Virus record (IMG/VR): IMGVR_UViG_3300032895_000008
Span: 1-41,230 of that record
DNA length: 41,230 nt
DNA from: a virus
Direction: 5' to 3' (one strand)
Shown: positions 22,121 to 28,104 of the stretch, one piece after another
Layout: every line of letters starts with the position of its first letter
Numbering within the stretch: position 1 is the stretch's first letter
Position numbers and translations under genes: made by a program
The notes under the pieces: generated by a model
Databases searched by the model: none
What the model was told of the DNA's origin: nothing
Seen by the model: the letters and a program-made list of their open reading frames with translations, nothing else

Positions 22121-22655
22121 CGAGCCTCCTCCTGCCCGCTGCCGCGAGCAGATGCATCGCCGTTGTGCCCATCGCCTCCTCATGCGCCTTCATCGCCCCC
22201 CGGTAGGCCGCGGCGCTCTCCCCGGTCACGCGGGTCCGAAAGCACAGCGCTCGGGCGTGCGCCTCGAGCTCCCGGTCTTCCGCCGAAACGCTTTTAGCGT
22301 CTCTGAGGTTCATTGACGGTTCTATGACGGTTCGAGCGGCACGTGGTGCAGGTCTTAGCGGCACGTGGTGCAGGGTAGCCTGCACCACGTGCCGCCTAAC
22401 CGGCACCAGGTGCAGGGTGAAGAGACTCGCATGGCGGTGCCTGTGGATAACTTCGATATGCCCGCCGGCGGCGAGACGCTTCAAGGCATTGCGCACTGCA
22501 CGATCGGAGAGCTGGGTGTGCTCGCACAAGGTCGGCACACTCGGCCAGCAGCGCCCCGTGTCACTCGCGTGGTAAGCCAGCGCAAACAGCACCGCCTTGT
22601 CGGTCGGGCTCGCGGTGCGCACCGCGGCAGCGGCTTCGATCAGCTTGATGCTCAA
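22104..22655 (-). CDS. HTH protein, candidate replication initiator
   Basis: I prefer TTG 22655 (GGGG five bases upstream, 183 residues) or GTG 22691; upstream extension is Arg-rich and unlike coding sequence. Residues about 15-65 form a winged-helix domain (TDKAVLFALAYHASD, CWPSVPTLCEHTQLSDRAVR, NALKRLAAGGHIEVI), as in phage and plasmid initiators. The coding sequence for residues about 80-107 contains four iteron-like repeats and, just before them, a DnaA box, as lambda O and plasmid rep genes contain their own origins. No polymerase or helicase is seen in the window, so this protein may load host replication proteins. Initiator role is inference. Confidence 0.68.
   Translation of the reverse strand: MSIKLIEAAAAVRTASPTDKAVLFALAYHASDTGRCWPSVPTLCEHTQLSDRAVRNALKRLAAGGHIEVIHRHRHASLFTLHLVPVRRHVVQATLHHVPLRPAPRAARTVIEPSMNLRDAKSVSAEDRELEAHARALCFRTRVTGESAAAYRGAMKAHEEAMGTTAMHLLAAAGRRRLDGSDV
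22335..22416. repeat. Iteron-like cluster with a 17-bp hairpin
   Basis: Four copies of an 18-base unit, AGCGGCACGTGGTGCAGG: direct at 22335-22352 and 22357-22374 (22-base period, identical), inverted at 22379-22396 (17 of 18), and direct degenerate at 22399-22416 (15 of 18). Copies two and three form a 17-bp perfect stem with a 4-base loop. The core CACGTG is itself palindromic. The cluster lies inside the HTH gene and 26 bases from a perfect DnaA box, which fits a replication origin. Confidence 0.75.
22442..22450 (-). promoter_or_regulatory. Perfect DnaA box near the iterons
   Basis: TGTGGATAA on the plus strand is TTATCCACA on the minus strand, the E. coli consensus DnaA box. It lies 26 bases from the iteron cluster, inside the HTH gene. 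Confidence 0.65.
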
Positions 22656-22663
22656 CTCATCCC

Positions 22664-22699
22664 CTGTCAGCGCACATCGTTGTGAGATCACGCTGACAG
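22664..22699. promoter_or_regulatory. Dyad operator candidate before the HTH gene
   Basis: CTGTCAGCG (22664-22672) and CGCTGACAG (22691-22699) are perfect inverted repeats separated by 18 bases. They lie just upstream of the preferred TTG start, where a dimeric regulator, perhaps the HTH protein itself or the Cro-like protein, could bind DNA, or the mRNA could fold. Confidence 0.5.
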
Positions 22700-22807
22700 A
22701 CGCTCGGACCGGAAAGGCGGGGGTGAGCGAGGGGGCTGTGGCAAAATCGCTGCCAGCCGGGGTGCGCGCTTTCCGCTCTCCGGTCAGTCGCGAAGCTTTC
22801 GCGTGCC

Positions 22808-22840
22808 GGCGCCGGCGAGGTTTGCAGCTTCGCCGGCGCC
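22808..22840. repeat. 11-bp stem-loop at the leftward transcript start
   Basis: GGCGCCGGCGA (22808-22818) pairs perfectly with TCGCCGGCGCC (22830-22840), loop 11 bases. It coincides with the predicted start of the leftward transcript, so it would lie at the 5' end of that RNA. There is no U-run. The rest of 22692-22807 holds no gene that I can support. Confidence 0.55.
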
Positions 22841-22844
22841 TGGA

Positions 22845-22873
22845 TTTATGCTCTAGGTTGCGCATTACGTCAA
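22845..22873 (-). promoter_or_regulatory. Sigma-70 type leftward promoter
   Basis: On the minus strand TTGACG (22873-22868) and CATAAA (22850-22845) are separated by 17 bases; matches to consensus are five and four of six. Transcription should start near 22838 and read into the HTH gene and the long leftward operon. It lies immediately after the stop of the Cro-linked gene. Confidence 0.6.
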
Positions 22874-23067
22874 GCCGCCAGGAGCTCGAGAATCGCTGCA
22901 TTTATATACAGGTCATCCTCGTTGGCGGGCTCGAGCGCGCCGCCCGGGAAGAGCCTGGCGATGAGGTACCCTTGATAGCTCAGATGTGCGACGTAGCCCG
23001 CCGGCACGAGCTCGTGGCAGCGCCGGGATGCGGGTATAGACGGTCGGGTCCACCTTGAGCTCGCCAC
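22870..23067 (-). CDS. Small protein overlapping the Cro-like gene
   Basis: From GTG 23067 with AGGAG seven bases upstream, 65 residues. The second half (VPAGYVAHLSYQGYLIARLF then PGGALEPANEDDLYINAAIL) looks like real protein, while the first 17 residues overlap the repressor frame. Either this is a coupled separate gene, or a frameshift has split one longer repressor. Function unknown. Confidence 0.5.
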   Translation of the reverse strand: MASSRWTRPSIPASRRCHELVPAGYVAHLSYQGYLIARLFPGGALEPANEDDLYINAAILELLAA

Positions 23068-23212
23068 GCGTGAGCTCCTGCAGCTGGTGCGCCCTGGCTA
23101 GGGGCACACGGTCTTTCACCTTCCACTGGGCGACCGCCTGGTCCTTGATCCCGAGGGCCCGGGCGATGGCGCGCGAGCTCCCGAAATGGGCAAAAGCGGT
23201 CGAGAACTTCAT
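22913..23212 (-). CDS. Cro/YdaS-like repressor
   Basis: A 99-residue product. Residues 1-60 form a helix-turn-helix typical of small phage Cro and YdaS proteins: AFAHFGSSRAIARALGIKDQ then AVAQWKVKDRVPLARAHQLQ and ELTRGELKVDPTVY. Cro proteins normally end soon after this segment; the last 40 residues are Arg-rich and unlike the family, so the true end may involve a frameshift into the overlapping 22870-23067 frame. It is divergent from the rightward operon, whose promoter region it likely represses. Confidence 0.75.
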   Translation of the reverse strand: MKFSTAFAHFGSSRAIARALGIKDQAVAQWKVKDRVPLARAHQLQELTRGELKVDPTVYTRIPALPRARAGGLRRTSELSRVPHRQALPGRRARARQRG

Positions 23213-23245
23213 CTCACCGATGGTACGTGCGTCTCACTCCTGGTT

Positions 23246-23285
23246 CAAGCAGTCGCTTGTATTTTGTGCAAGTTGCGCTTACATT
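23246..23285 (+). promoter_or_regulatory. Rightward promoter with palindromic operator
   Basis: TTGTAT (23257-23262) and TACATT (23280-23285) are 17 bases apart. CAAGCAGTCGCTTG (23246-23259) is a 5-bp inverted repeat overlapping the -35 element, and a further CAAG lies at 23269-23272, a likely binding site for the adjacent Cro-like protein. It drives the plus-strand operon beginning at 23320. Confidence 0.5.
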
Positions 23286-23319
23286 GGCAGCACGTCGAAA
23301 CCTACAGGAGTACACCTCG

Positions 23320-23502
23320 ATGAATGACGCCACCCTTCACGCCTTCCGCGACCTCGCCGCCTCGATGCAAACGGCGCCCACGACCTGGCAGTGGATCGGC
23401 CCGTACATGTCCCAGCGCATGTTCGGCATCACCGAGGCGCGGGCGAAAGCCTACGCGGCGCGCCACGGCGGTGAGGCTCGGCCGATGGAGGTGCGCTCGT
23501 GA
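23320..23502 (+). CDS. Small hypothetical protein, first gene of the rightward operon
   Basis: ATG 23320 with AGGAG nine bases upstream, 60 residues. A helical region (FRDLAASMQTAPTTWQWIGP) is followed by MFGITEARAKAYAARHGG, whose GITEARAKAYAARHGG part looks like a small helix-turn-helix. As the first gene after a divergent promoter it may be a regulator (Cro/Cox position), but the sequence is too short to be sure. Confidence 0.65.
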   Translation: MNDATLHAFRDLAASMQTAPTTWQWIGPYMSQRMFGITEARAKAYAARHGGEARPMEVRS

Positions 23503-23759
23503 AGCAGTACCTCATCCTGCTCGAGGAGGGTGACGGTCAGCCGTTGACCTCCTTCGATGCGTTCGGCATGACCGAGGTGGCCGAGGTGATCAAGGCGGCG
23601 CGCGAGGACTGGTCGCACTATGACACCCTGCGGTTTCGGGTGAAAAACGAGTCCGGCGAGTGTGTGATGGACCGCACGTTTCGCAGCAAGCATCGCAAGT
23701 GCCCGAACTGCGGCGCCGCGATGCCCAAGGGCGCGACGCTGCACGGCTGCGGCCAATGA
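23499..23759 (+). CDS. Small protein with C-terminal zinc knuckle
   Basis: GTG 23499 (GTGA overlap), 86 residues. The first 65 residues are alpha-beta (QYLILLEEGDGQPLTSFDAF); the end, CPNCGAAMPKGATLHGC, has a CxxC and a further Cys, half of a zinc ribbon. Function unknown. Confidence 0.65.
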   Translation: MKQYLILLEEGDGQPLTSFDAFGMTEVAEVIKAAREDWSHYDTLRFRVKNESGECVMDRTFRSKHRKCPNCGAAMPKGATLHGCGQ

Positions 23760-23977
23760 GCGCCATCATCCGCGACAAGGACGTACAGGTGGTGATCGGC
23801 GCGCTCTACGTTGCCGCCGAGATCTATCTGCGCGATGCCATCTCCTCGCGCGTCTGCAACCTCGACACCCCGCTCACACGCCAGTTCCTCGAGCAGCAGG
23901 AGCAGGCCCTGCGCGTTGCGGCCGAGCTCGAGCGCAGCGGGTGCCTGCCGATGTTCTTGCGCAAGCAGGCCGAGTGA
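23756..23977 (+). CDS. Small helical protein
   Basis: ATG 23756 (ATGA overlap), 73 residues, mostly helical (VVIGALYVAAEIYLRDAISS then TRQFLEQQEQALRVAAELER). Hydrophobicity of the first helix is moderate and does not make a clear membrane segment. No family. Confidence 0.6.
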   Translation: MSAIIRDKDVQVVIGALYVAAEIYLRDAISSRVCNLDTPLTRQFLEQQEQALRVAAELERSGCLPMFLRKQAE

Positions 23978-24195
23978 TGGGCTTCGTACTCTGTACCGGC
24001 TGCTGCGCCGCCTGCGGCCGGCTCTTCACTTTCAATCCCGTGCGGGTGCCCTCGATGCGCATCAATGGCGTGCGCGAGCCCATCTGCGAGCCCTGCATCC
24101 GCGCGGCGAATGCCGATCGCGTCAAGGCGGGCCTCGAGCCCTTCCACGTGCCGGGCGATGCGTATCAAGCGGTCGATGAGAGCGAGCTCGGATGA
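23977..24195 (+). CDS. Small zinc-finger protein
   Basis: ATG 23977 shares its A with the previous stop, 72 residues. CTGCCAACGRLF near 6-17 followed by FNPVRVPSMRINGVREPICE and PC gives paired cysteines, a pattern seen in many small phage proteins annotated as zinc-binding. Likely structural zinc; partner unknown. Confidence 0.65.
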   Translation: MGFVLCTGCCAACGRLFTFNPVRVPSMRINGVREPICEPCIRAANADRVKAGLEPFHVPGDAYQAVDESELG

Positions 24196-24464
24196 GCGCC
24201 GAGGAGCTCACGGGCAAGCCCAAATCGCCCGACTGCTTTCACTGCGAGATCGCCAATCAGGTGCAGGCAGCCCTGAAGCGCTCGAGCGCCGGCACGGTGA
24301 CGGGCGCGCTCCTGCAGACTCTCTCCGAGCTCATCGCCTCAACGGCGCCGAATCCGGAAAGCGCCGCCGAGCTCGCAGCCGCCATGCTCAAGCGCAGTGT
24401 TGAGCGCGATTTCGCCGAGTTCGTGCGCCTCGGGCGCCGCCAGCCCTTAGGCAAGCGCCTGTGA
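24192..24464 (+). CDS. Small helical protein
   Basis: ATGA overlap, 90 residues. A short N-terminal CFHC and helices ALLQTLSELIASTAPN and LAAAMLKRSVERDFAEFVRL. Resembles uncharacterised proteins encoded before single-strand annealing or helicase-associated genes in phages. Function unknown. Confidence 0.6.
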   Translation: MSAEELTGKPKSPDCFHCEIANQVQAALKRSSAGTVTGALLQTLSELIASTAPNPESAAELAAAMLKRSVERDFAEFVRLGRRQPLGKRL

Positions 24465-25330
24465 GCACCGAGATCATCGCCTCCGCGGACCTGCCGATGA
24501 CGGTCGCCTCCTTGCGCGAGCGCGCCGGGCACGTCCAGGCGCTCATCAAGGACTTGATGGTCGAGGGGGTGCACTACGGGGTGATCCCGGGCACCTCCGA
24601 GCGCTCGCTCACCAAGCAGGGCTCGGAGCTCCTGCTCTCGGCCTTTCACATCGCGGTCGAGCCCGAGATCGAGGACAAGTCCGACGCCGATGCGGTGCGC
24701 TTCACGGTCAAGGCGCGGGGCGTCCACATGGGGACGGGCGTGGCGATCGGCTGCGGGATCGGGCGCTGTTCCTCGAACGAGGAGAAGTACAAGTGGCGCC
24801 GCGCGGTGTGCCGCGAGGAGTTCGACGCCACCCCGGAGGCGCGCAGGCGGGTGAAATGGGGCCAGGACAAGGCCGGGCGGGTCTACCAGGTGCAGCAGGT
24901 GCGCACGAACCCCGAGGATCTTGCGAACACAGTCCTCAAGATGGCCAAGAAGCGCGCCCAGACCGATCTTTGCCTGACCGCTCTCGCCGCCTCTGACGCC
25001 TTCAAGCGCCAGCCAGCGCCGCCAAAGCCCACCCCACCCCCTGGCTCAGCCAAGGATCCCGCCCGCGCCGCTCCTGGGGCTTCTAATGCGGCTACAGGCC
25101 CTGTGGATAACTCCCGTCCTGTGGATAAGTCTGTGGATAACTCACGGCAGCGGGCAGCGACGAGTGCGCAGATCGGCCTCTTGCGCCAGCGCCTCGATCG
25201 CGCCGGCATCGCCGAGAACTACTGCCTGGAGCGCTACGGGCTCGGGGACTTTCGGGACTTGACCGCCGAGCAGGTGCAGGTGGCGCTCGCCTGGGTCGAT
25301 GACCTGGAACAAGGGCCGCCCGGGCCATGA
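24461..25330 (+). CDS. Conserved replication or recombination-region protein
   Basis: GTG 24461 (GTGA overlap), 289 residues. Residues about 30-180 carry a pattern known from many phages: GVHYGVIPGT near 36-45, KQGSELLLSAF near 52-62, SSNEEKYKWRRAVC near 104-117 and NPEDLANTVLKMAKKRAQTD near 148-167. The family is conserved but not clearly characterised; a DNA-binding or annealing role has been suspected by position. Residues about 195-235 are a Pro/Ser linker whose codons contain three DnaA boxes, followed by a small helical domain (IGLLRQRLDRAGIAENY). Confidence 0.7.
   Translation: MSTEIIASADLPMTVASLRERAGHVQALIKDLMVEGVHYGVIPGTSERSLTKQGSELLLSAFHIAVEPEIEDKSDADAVRFTVKARGVHMGTGVAIGCGIGRCSSNEEKYKWRRAVCREEFDATPEARRRVKWGQDKAGRVYQVQQVRTNPEDLANTVLKMAKKRAQTDLCLTALAASDAFKRQPAPPKPTPPPGSAKDPARAAPGASNAATGPVDNSRPVDKSVDNSRQRAATSAQIGLLRQRLDRAGIAENYCLERYGLGDFRDLTAEQVQVALAWVDDLEQGPPGP
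25102..25140 (-). promoter_or_regulatory. Cluster of three perfect DnaA boxes
   Basis: TGTGGATAA occurs at 25102-25110, 25120-25128 and 25132-25140, all in the same orientation, each the exact complement of the E. coli DnaA box TTATCCACA. They encode the linker PVDNSRPVDKSVDNS, so the amino acid repeats follow the DNA constraint. They may be a second origin, a regulatory site or a titration site for host DnaA. Confidence 0.75.
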
Positions 25331-25551
25331 GGCGCCGGTGCCTGTGGCCCGGGTGCGCACAGCGCACCGCGAAGCTCGATCTCGTGTACTGCCATCAGCA
25401 TTACGGGGCGCTCACCGATGAGCTGCGCACGCGGCTGTACCGAGCTCGGGGCGGCGCTGACTGGATGGCTGCGCTGGATGCCTGTCAGGCATACGCGCGC
25501 GAGGTGGAGAGGTGGGCGAAGCGAGACGTCACAGGAGGTGCCCAATGTTGA
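25327..25551 (+). CDS. Small zinc-binding protein
   Basis: ATGA overlap, 74 residues. [20 protein letters not shown] followed by HY provides CxxxxC and CxxH ligands, a small zinc finger common in phage proteins. The C-terminal half is helical and Arg/Ala-rich. Possible nucleic acid binding. Confidence 0.65.
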   Translation: MRRRCLWPGCAQRTAKLDLVYCHQHYGALTDELRTRLYRARGGADWMAALDACQAYAREVERWAKRDVTGGAQC

Positions 25552-25730
25552 TTCTGACGAGACGGCCCGGTGAGCTGATCAAGATCGGCCCCGATATCGA
25601 GGTCGTGGTCTTGGGGGTGCAGGGCCAGCAGGTGCGCCTCGGGGTGGCGGCGCCGCGCGAGGTCGTGGTCGATCGGCAGGAGGTGGCCGAGCGCAAGGCC
25701 GCCGGGCTTACGCGGCCGTTGCGGCGATGA
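25545..25730 (+). CDS. csrA: CsrA family translational regulator
   Basis: ATG 25545 with AGGAGG upstream, 61 residues, the same length as E. coli Csr[21 protein letters not shown] and [20 protein letters not shown] cover the dimeric beta fold; Leu 4, Arg 6, Arg 31 and Arg 44 (VVDRQEV), the RNA-contact positions, are retained. CsrA binds GGA motifs in mRNA leaders and blocks or stabilises translation. A phage copy could reprogram host carbon flow, biofilm or motility, or time phage mRNAs, and so may suit the sugar genes encoded on the other strand. Confidence 0.9.
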   Translation: MLILTRRPGELIKIGPDIEVVVLGVQGQQVRLGVAAPREVVVDRQEVAERKAAGLTRPLRR

Positions 25731-25909
25731 TCATCTTCCTCGCCCTGGTCGCGGGTTTCCTGGTCGGCCGCGCGTGGCGCGTCGCGGGCCTGCGCGATGC
25801 GCTCAAAGATCAGTGGGAGGTCGGCTTCGAGGCGGGCGCCCGTGAGCAGAAGCGCCTCGATCGGGAGGAGGCCGAGTGGGACCGGGAGTGCGCTATTTCT
25901 GGCCGGTGA
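25727..25909 (+). CDS. Small membrane-anchored protein
   Basis: ATG 25727 (ATGA overlap), 60 residues with an N-terminal membrane helix ([20 protein letters not shown]) and a charged cytoplasmic helix ([20 protein letters not shown]). It is the last gene of the plus-strand block; its stop overlaps the stop of the convergent gene by 17 bases. Confidence 0.6.
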   Translation: MIIFLALVAGFLVGRAWRVAGLRDALKDQWEVGFEAGAREQKRLDREEAEWDRECAISGR

Positions 25910-26069
25910 GCCGCTTCCACGCCTTATAGACCCCGGTCTGGGTCATCTGGCTCGTGTCGTGCTCCTCGACCTTGATGCTCGGCTCGCGCGGGGTGTGCTG
26001 TTGTTGCACGGGCACCTTGTACGGCGGGATACGCGGAGGAGGCTCGCGCCGCTGCCACGGCCATCTCAC
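25893..26069 (-). CDS. Small hypothetical protein
   Basis: GTG 26069 (GTGA overlap), 58 residues, basic and Pro-rich (PWQRREPPPRIPPYKVPVQQ), ending in [12 protein letters not shown]. Last gene of the lysis-region transcript, convergent with the plus-strand block. Function unknown. Confidence 0.55.
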   Translation of the reverse strand: MRWPWQRREPPPRIPPYKVPVQQQHTPREPSIKVEEHDTSQMTQTGVYKAWKRLTGQK

Positions 26070-26356
26070 GGCGCCGAGTCGCCGTGGAACTTGATCTCGC
26101 CGGCTTCCAGGTTCCAGTGCCCATGGCACACGCCGTTCACCACCCGAACCGAGGGCGAGTAGCCGAAATTCTCAATGCTCGTGCCTGGCGCGCTCTGCCA
26201 GTTGGGCGGGATGCTGCTCTTGAAGGGCACCCAGATGCGGTGCTCCTTGCCGTTGCGCTTGCACTCCGGGCAGTCGTGCTCGATCCCCCAGGCGTTGTGC
26301 ACGGTGGCAGGCTCTTCGGGGTTGCGCAGTTGCGGGCGCAGGTCGGTGAGCTTCAT
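26066..26356 (-). CDS. DUF6527-like phage protein
   Basis: A 96-residue protein. MKLTDLRPQL followed by HDCPECKRNGKEHRIWVPF near 26-44 and NFGYSPSVRVVNGVCHGHWN then LEAGEIKFHG resembles a small zinc-binding phage family (DUF6527 type) encoded next to lysis genes. Overlaps the spanin gene by ATGA. Function not established. Confidence 0.65.
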   Translation of the reverse strand: MKLTDLRPQLRNPEEPATVHNAWGIEHDCPECKRNGKEHRIWVPFKSSIPPNWQSAPGTSIENFGYSPSVRVVNGVCHGHWNLEAGEIKFHGDSAP

Positions 26357-26793
26357 TTCGGCGCCGGCACCCGGCAGACGTACGTGATGTAGTCCTGCAG
26401 GCCCGCTACTTGGGCGTCGGCTTCGTGACCGACTGACACGAGGGGTCGGCCGATGTCGGGCCCTGGCAGAGAATTTGCAGGACCTGGTGCTGGTACTGCG
26501 GGGGCTGCATCAGGGAGGGGTCGGGAGGCGGGGGTTCGAGGCACGCAGGCGGCGGGCGGACCGTAGAGCACGCGGACAACAGGAGCAGCGATAGGGTCCA
26601 GGGCCGCGGCGGCCAACTGTTTAGCCTCGAGGTTGATCCGGGTCGCATCGGTTTGCTCCTGTTCAGTATTTTCTGCATTGCGTTTAATCGTCGCCTTGGC
26701 CGCGGCGAGCTGCGGCTGTAAGCGCCCGACATAGAACCCACCGGCGAAGAGCGCGATCGCAAGCACGAGGGCGAGGATCACCTTCACGGTCAT
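26353..26793 (-). CDS. Rz-like inner-membrane spanin
   Basis: A 146-residue protein with an N-terminal membrane anchor (VILALVLAIALFAGGFYVGR, residues 4-23), then a helical periplasmic stalk (QLAAAKATIKRNAENTEQEQ) and a Pro-rich end. Together with the Rz1 frame nested inside it, it would fuse inner and outer membranes at lysis. This implies a Gram-negative host. Confidence 0.8.
   Translation of the reverse strand: MTVKVILALVLAIALFAGGFYVGRLQPQLAAAKATIKRNAENTEQEQTDATRINLEAKQLAAAALDPIAAPVVRVLYGPPAACVPRTPASRPLPDAAPAVPAPGPANSLPGPDIGRPLVSVGHEADAQVAGLQDYITYVCRVPAPK
26406..26648 (-). CDS. Rz1-like lipoprotein spanin nested within Rz
   Basis: From ATG 26648 (AGGAG seven bases upstream), 80 residues entirely inside the Rz gene in another frame. 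A signal segment leads to LLLLSAC, a lipobox with Cys 27, followed by Pro-rich sequence (TVRPPPACLEPPPPDPS), the signature of outer-membrane Rz1 spanins. Confidence 0.82.
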   Translation of the reverse strand: MRPGSTSRLNSWPPRPWTLSLLLLSACSTVRPPPACLEPPPPDPSLMQPPQYQHQVLQILCQGPTSADPSCQSVTKPTPK

Positions 26794-27041
26794 GCGGAGT
26801 TACCAGGCAAGTTCGAGGTGGCGATCTGGGCCTGGAGCTTGTCGAGCTCGCGGGTGAGCCACTTCACGCGCTCCTTGCTCAGGGTGGTCTGCATGCGCAT
26901 CTCATCGACGATGTGCGAGATCTGGTGGCGCGCGGCCTCGAGCGAGCGGGCGGAGGTCTCGAGGGCCTCGAGCATGGACTTCGTGTCCTTGATGTCGATC
27001 CCCAAGCGCTTGGCGCGCTCGAGGAGTCCCTGTTCGGTCAT
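26790..27041 (-). CDS. Small coiled-coil protein
   Basis: ATG 27041 (ATGA overlap), 83 residues, helical throughout (LEALETSARSLEAARHQISH then VKWLTRELDKLQAQI). It lies between membrane and spanin genes and overlaps Rz by four bases. Function unknown; an upstream extension to 27125 is shadow. Confidence 0.6.
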   Translation of the reverse strand: MTEQGLLERAKRLGIDIKDTKSMLEALETSARSLEAARHQISHIVDEMRMQTTLSKERVKWLTRELDKLQAQIATSNLPGNSA

Positions 27042-27310
27042 GGGTGTCCTTTCACGAGGAGTGCGATGGTGGCGCCGGCGACGATCTCGACCGCACAGAG
27101 CATGAGCACCCCGCGCACCAGCCACACGAGCCCCTCGACGCGCTCGGTGAGCACCGCGAGCTCTTGGTACCAGTCGCGCTGGCGCTCGAGCTGCGCGGCC
27201 ATCTTATCGACATTGGCGAGGAGGGCGCGGCGTTTATCCTCGGCCGCTTCTTTCAGGACGAGCGCCTTCAAGTCGCGCACCGTGTCGGTGTACTCGTTCC
27301 GTCGGGTCAT
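27038..27310 (-). CDS. Membrane protein in the lysis cassette
   Basis: ATG 27310 (ATGA overlap), 90 residues. A charged helical N-terminal part (LKALVLKEAAEDKRRALLAN) precedes one membrane helix (VLMLCAVEIVAGATIALLV, near 67-85). It may be an antiholin or accessory holin, by position only. Confidence 0.6.
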   Translation of the reverse strand: MTRRNEYTDTVRDLKALVLKEAAEDKRRALLANVDKMAAQLERQRDWYQELAVLTERVEGLVWLVRGVLMLCAVEIVAGATIALLVKGHP

Positions 27311-27516
27311 TCGCCCCGCCGGTCCCGATCGTTGTAGTGACCAATCGCCGCGACCGTCGCCCCGAGTACGATGAGTCCCACGTGCTCGCGCATCGTGATC
27401 CCCATCTCCACCGAGCCGCCAATGACCCCGAGGTACCCCGCCACCTTGGTCCGATTCGACCACACGAAGGTGCCGGCCCGGTCGCACCGCGCCTTGATCT
27501 CTTGCCACCATTGCAT
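27307..27516 (-). CDS. Holin candidate
   Basis: A 69-residue protein with two hydrophobic segments (VAGYLGVIGGSVEMGI near 25-40 and VGLIVLGATVAAIGHYND near 46-63) and a charged end (RDRRGE). Size, topology and position directly after the endolysin gene fit a small holin that makes the membrane lesion releasing the lysin. Confidence 0.7.
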   Translation of the reverse strand: MQWWQEIKARCDRAGTFVWSNRTKVAGYLGVIGGSVEMGITMREHVGLIVLGATVAAIGHYNDRDRRGE

Positions 27517-27519
27517 GGC

Positions 27520-27870
27520 TCACAGTTTGAGCGCATCCCTCACCAGGGTCTGCGGCGTGCATCCCACCCAGGTGCAGACGTTTGCGAGGTAGCGCGCAGA
27601 ATCGTTCTCGTTGGGCGGGGCGTAGCAGTCCTCGATCATCTGCTGAACAGTGAGGCCCCGCTCGGAATAGAGCGAAAGCTGCCGTTCGAGCTTCGCCCAC
27701 CCATCCTCAGGCGTCGGGAAGGAGCCGACCGCATCGGGCTCGCCGGGCGGGTGCGTCTCATCCGGCGCGTGACGCAAGTCCCCGGGATTGTTGTTGCGGG
27801 TGGGCAGGTCCCCAGGGATTCCGAACCCCTCCTCGCGGGCGATCGCCTGGGCGAGCTTGCTGTCGAGCAC
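27520..27870 (-). CDS. Endolysin candidate (muramidase-like)
   Basis: The better start is GTG 27870 (116 residues), as TTG 27903 overlaps the upstream gene. LAQAIAREEGFGIPGDLPTR followed by NNNPGDLR and the GSFPTPEDGWAKLERQLSLY region, then MIEDCYAPPNENDSARYLAN, is a pattern of small phage lysins with lysozyme-like folds; the Glu pair near 13-14 is a candidate catalytic site. Position beside the holin and spanins supports peptidoglycan degradation. Confidence 0.75.
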   Translation of the reverse strand: MLDSKLAQAIAREEGFGIPGDLPTRNNNPGDLRHAPDETHPPGEPDAVGSFPTPEDGWAKLERQLSLYSERGLTVQQMIEDCYAPPNENDSARYLANVCTWVGCTPQTLVRDALKL

Positions 27871-27877
27871 GATCGCT

Positions 27878-28072
27878 TCAGCGCCAGAAGATGTGGCCGG
27901 CAAGAAGCGCGGTCGCCGCCGAGAGCCCCGCGGCGATCACCGTGACGTGCTTCTCATACCAGGTCTTCGCCTCGCTCTCGAGCGCGGCGATACGCGCCTC
28001 CAAGAGTCCGTACAGGCTCGTCGCTGGCGCAGGCGCTGGCGCTGGCGCCTGAGTGGAGGTCGTTTCGGCCAT
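27878..28072 (-). CDS. Small membrane protein, lysis cassette
   Basis: ATG 28072 with AAGGAG upstream, 64 residues. A Pro/Ala-rich start, a helix (LEARIAALESEAKTWYEKH) and one membrane segment (VTVIAAGLSAATALLAGHIF, near 43-62). First gene of the lysis group, possibly a pinholin or anchoring protein. Confidence 0.65.
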   Translation of the reverse strand: MAETTSTQAPAPAPAPATSLYGLLEARIAALESEAKTWYEKHVTVIAAGLSAATALLAGHIFWR

Positions 28073-28104
28073 GGTGATCTTCTCCTTGCGAGTTTAGTCG
28101 GTTT

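Noticed and set aside
22335-22416. CRISPR array
   Set aside because: Only four short copies, one inverted, with tiny spacers, lying inside a gene; iterons explain them better.
22692-22901. N-terminal extension of the HTH protein
   Set aside because: Arg-rich, covers the promoter and stem-loop; the better starts are at 22655 or 22691.
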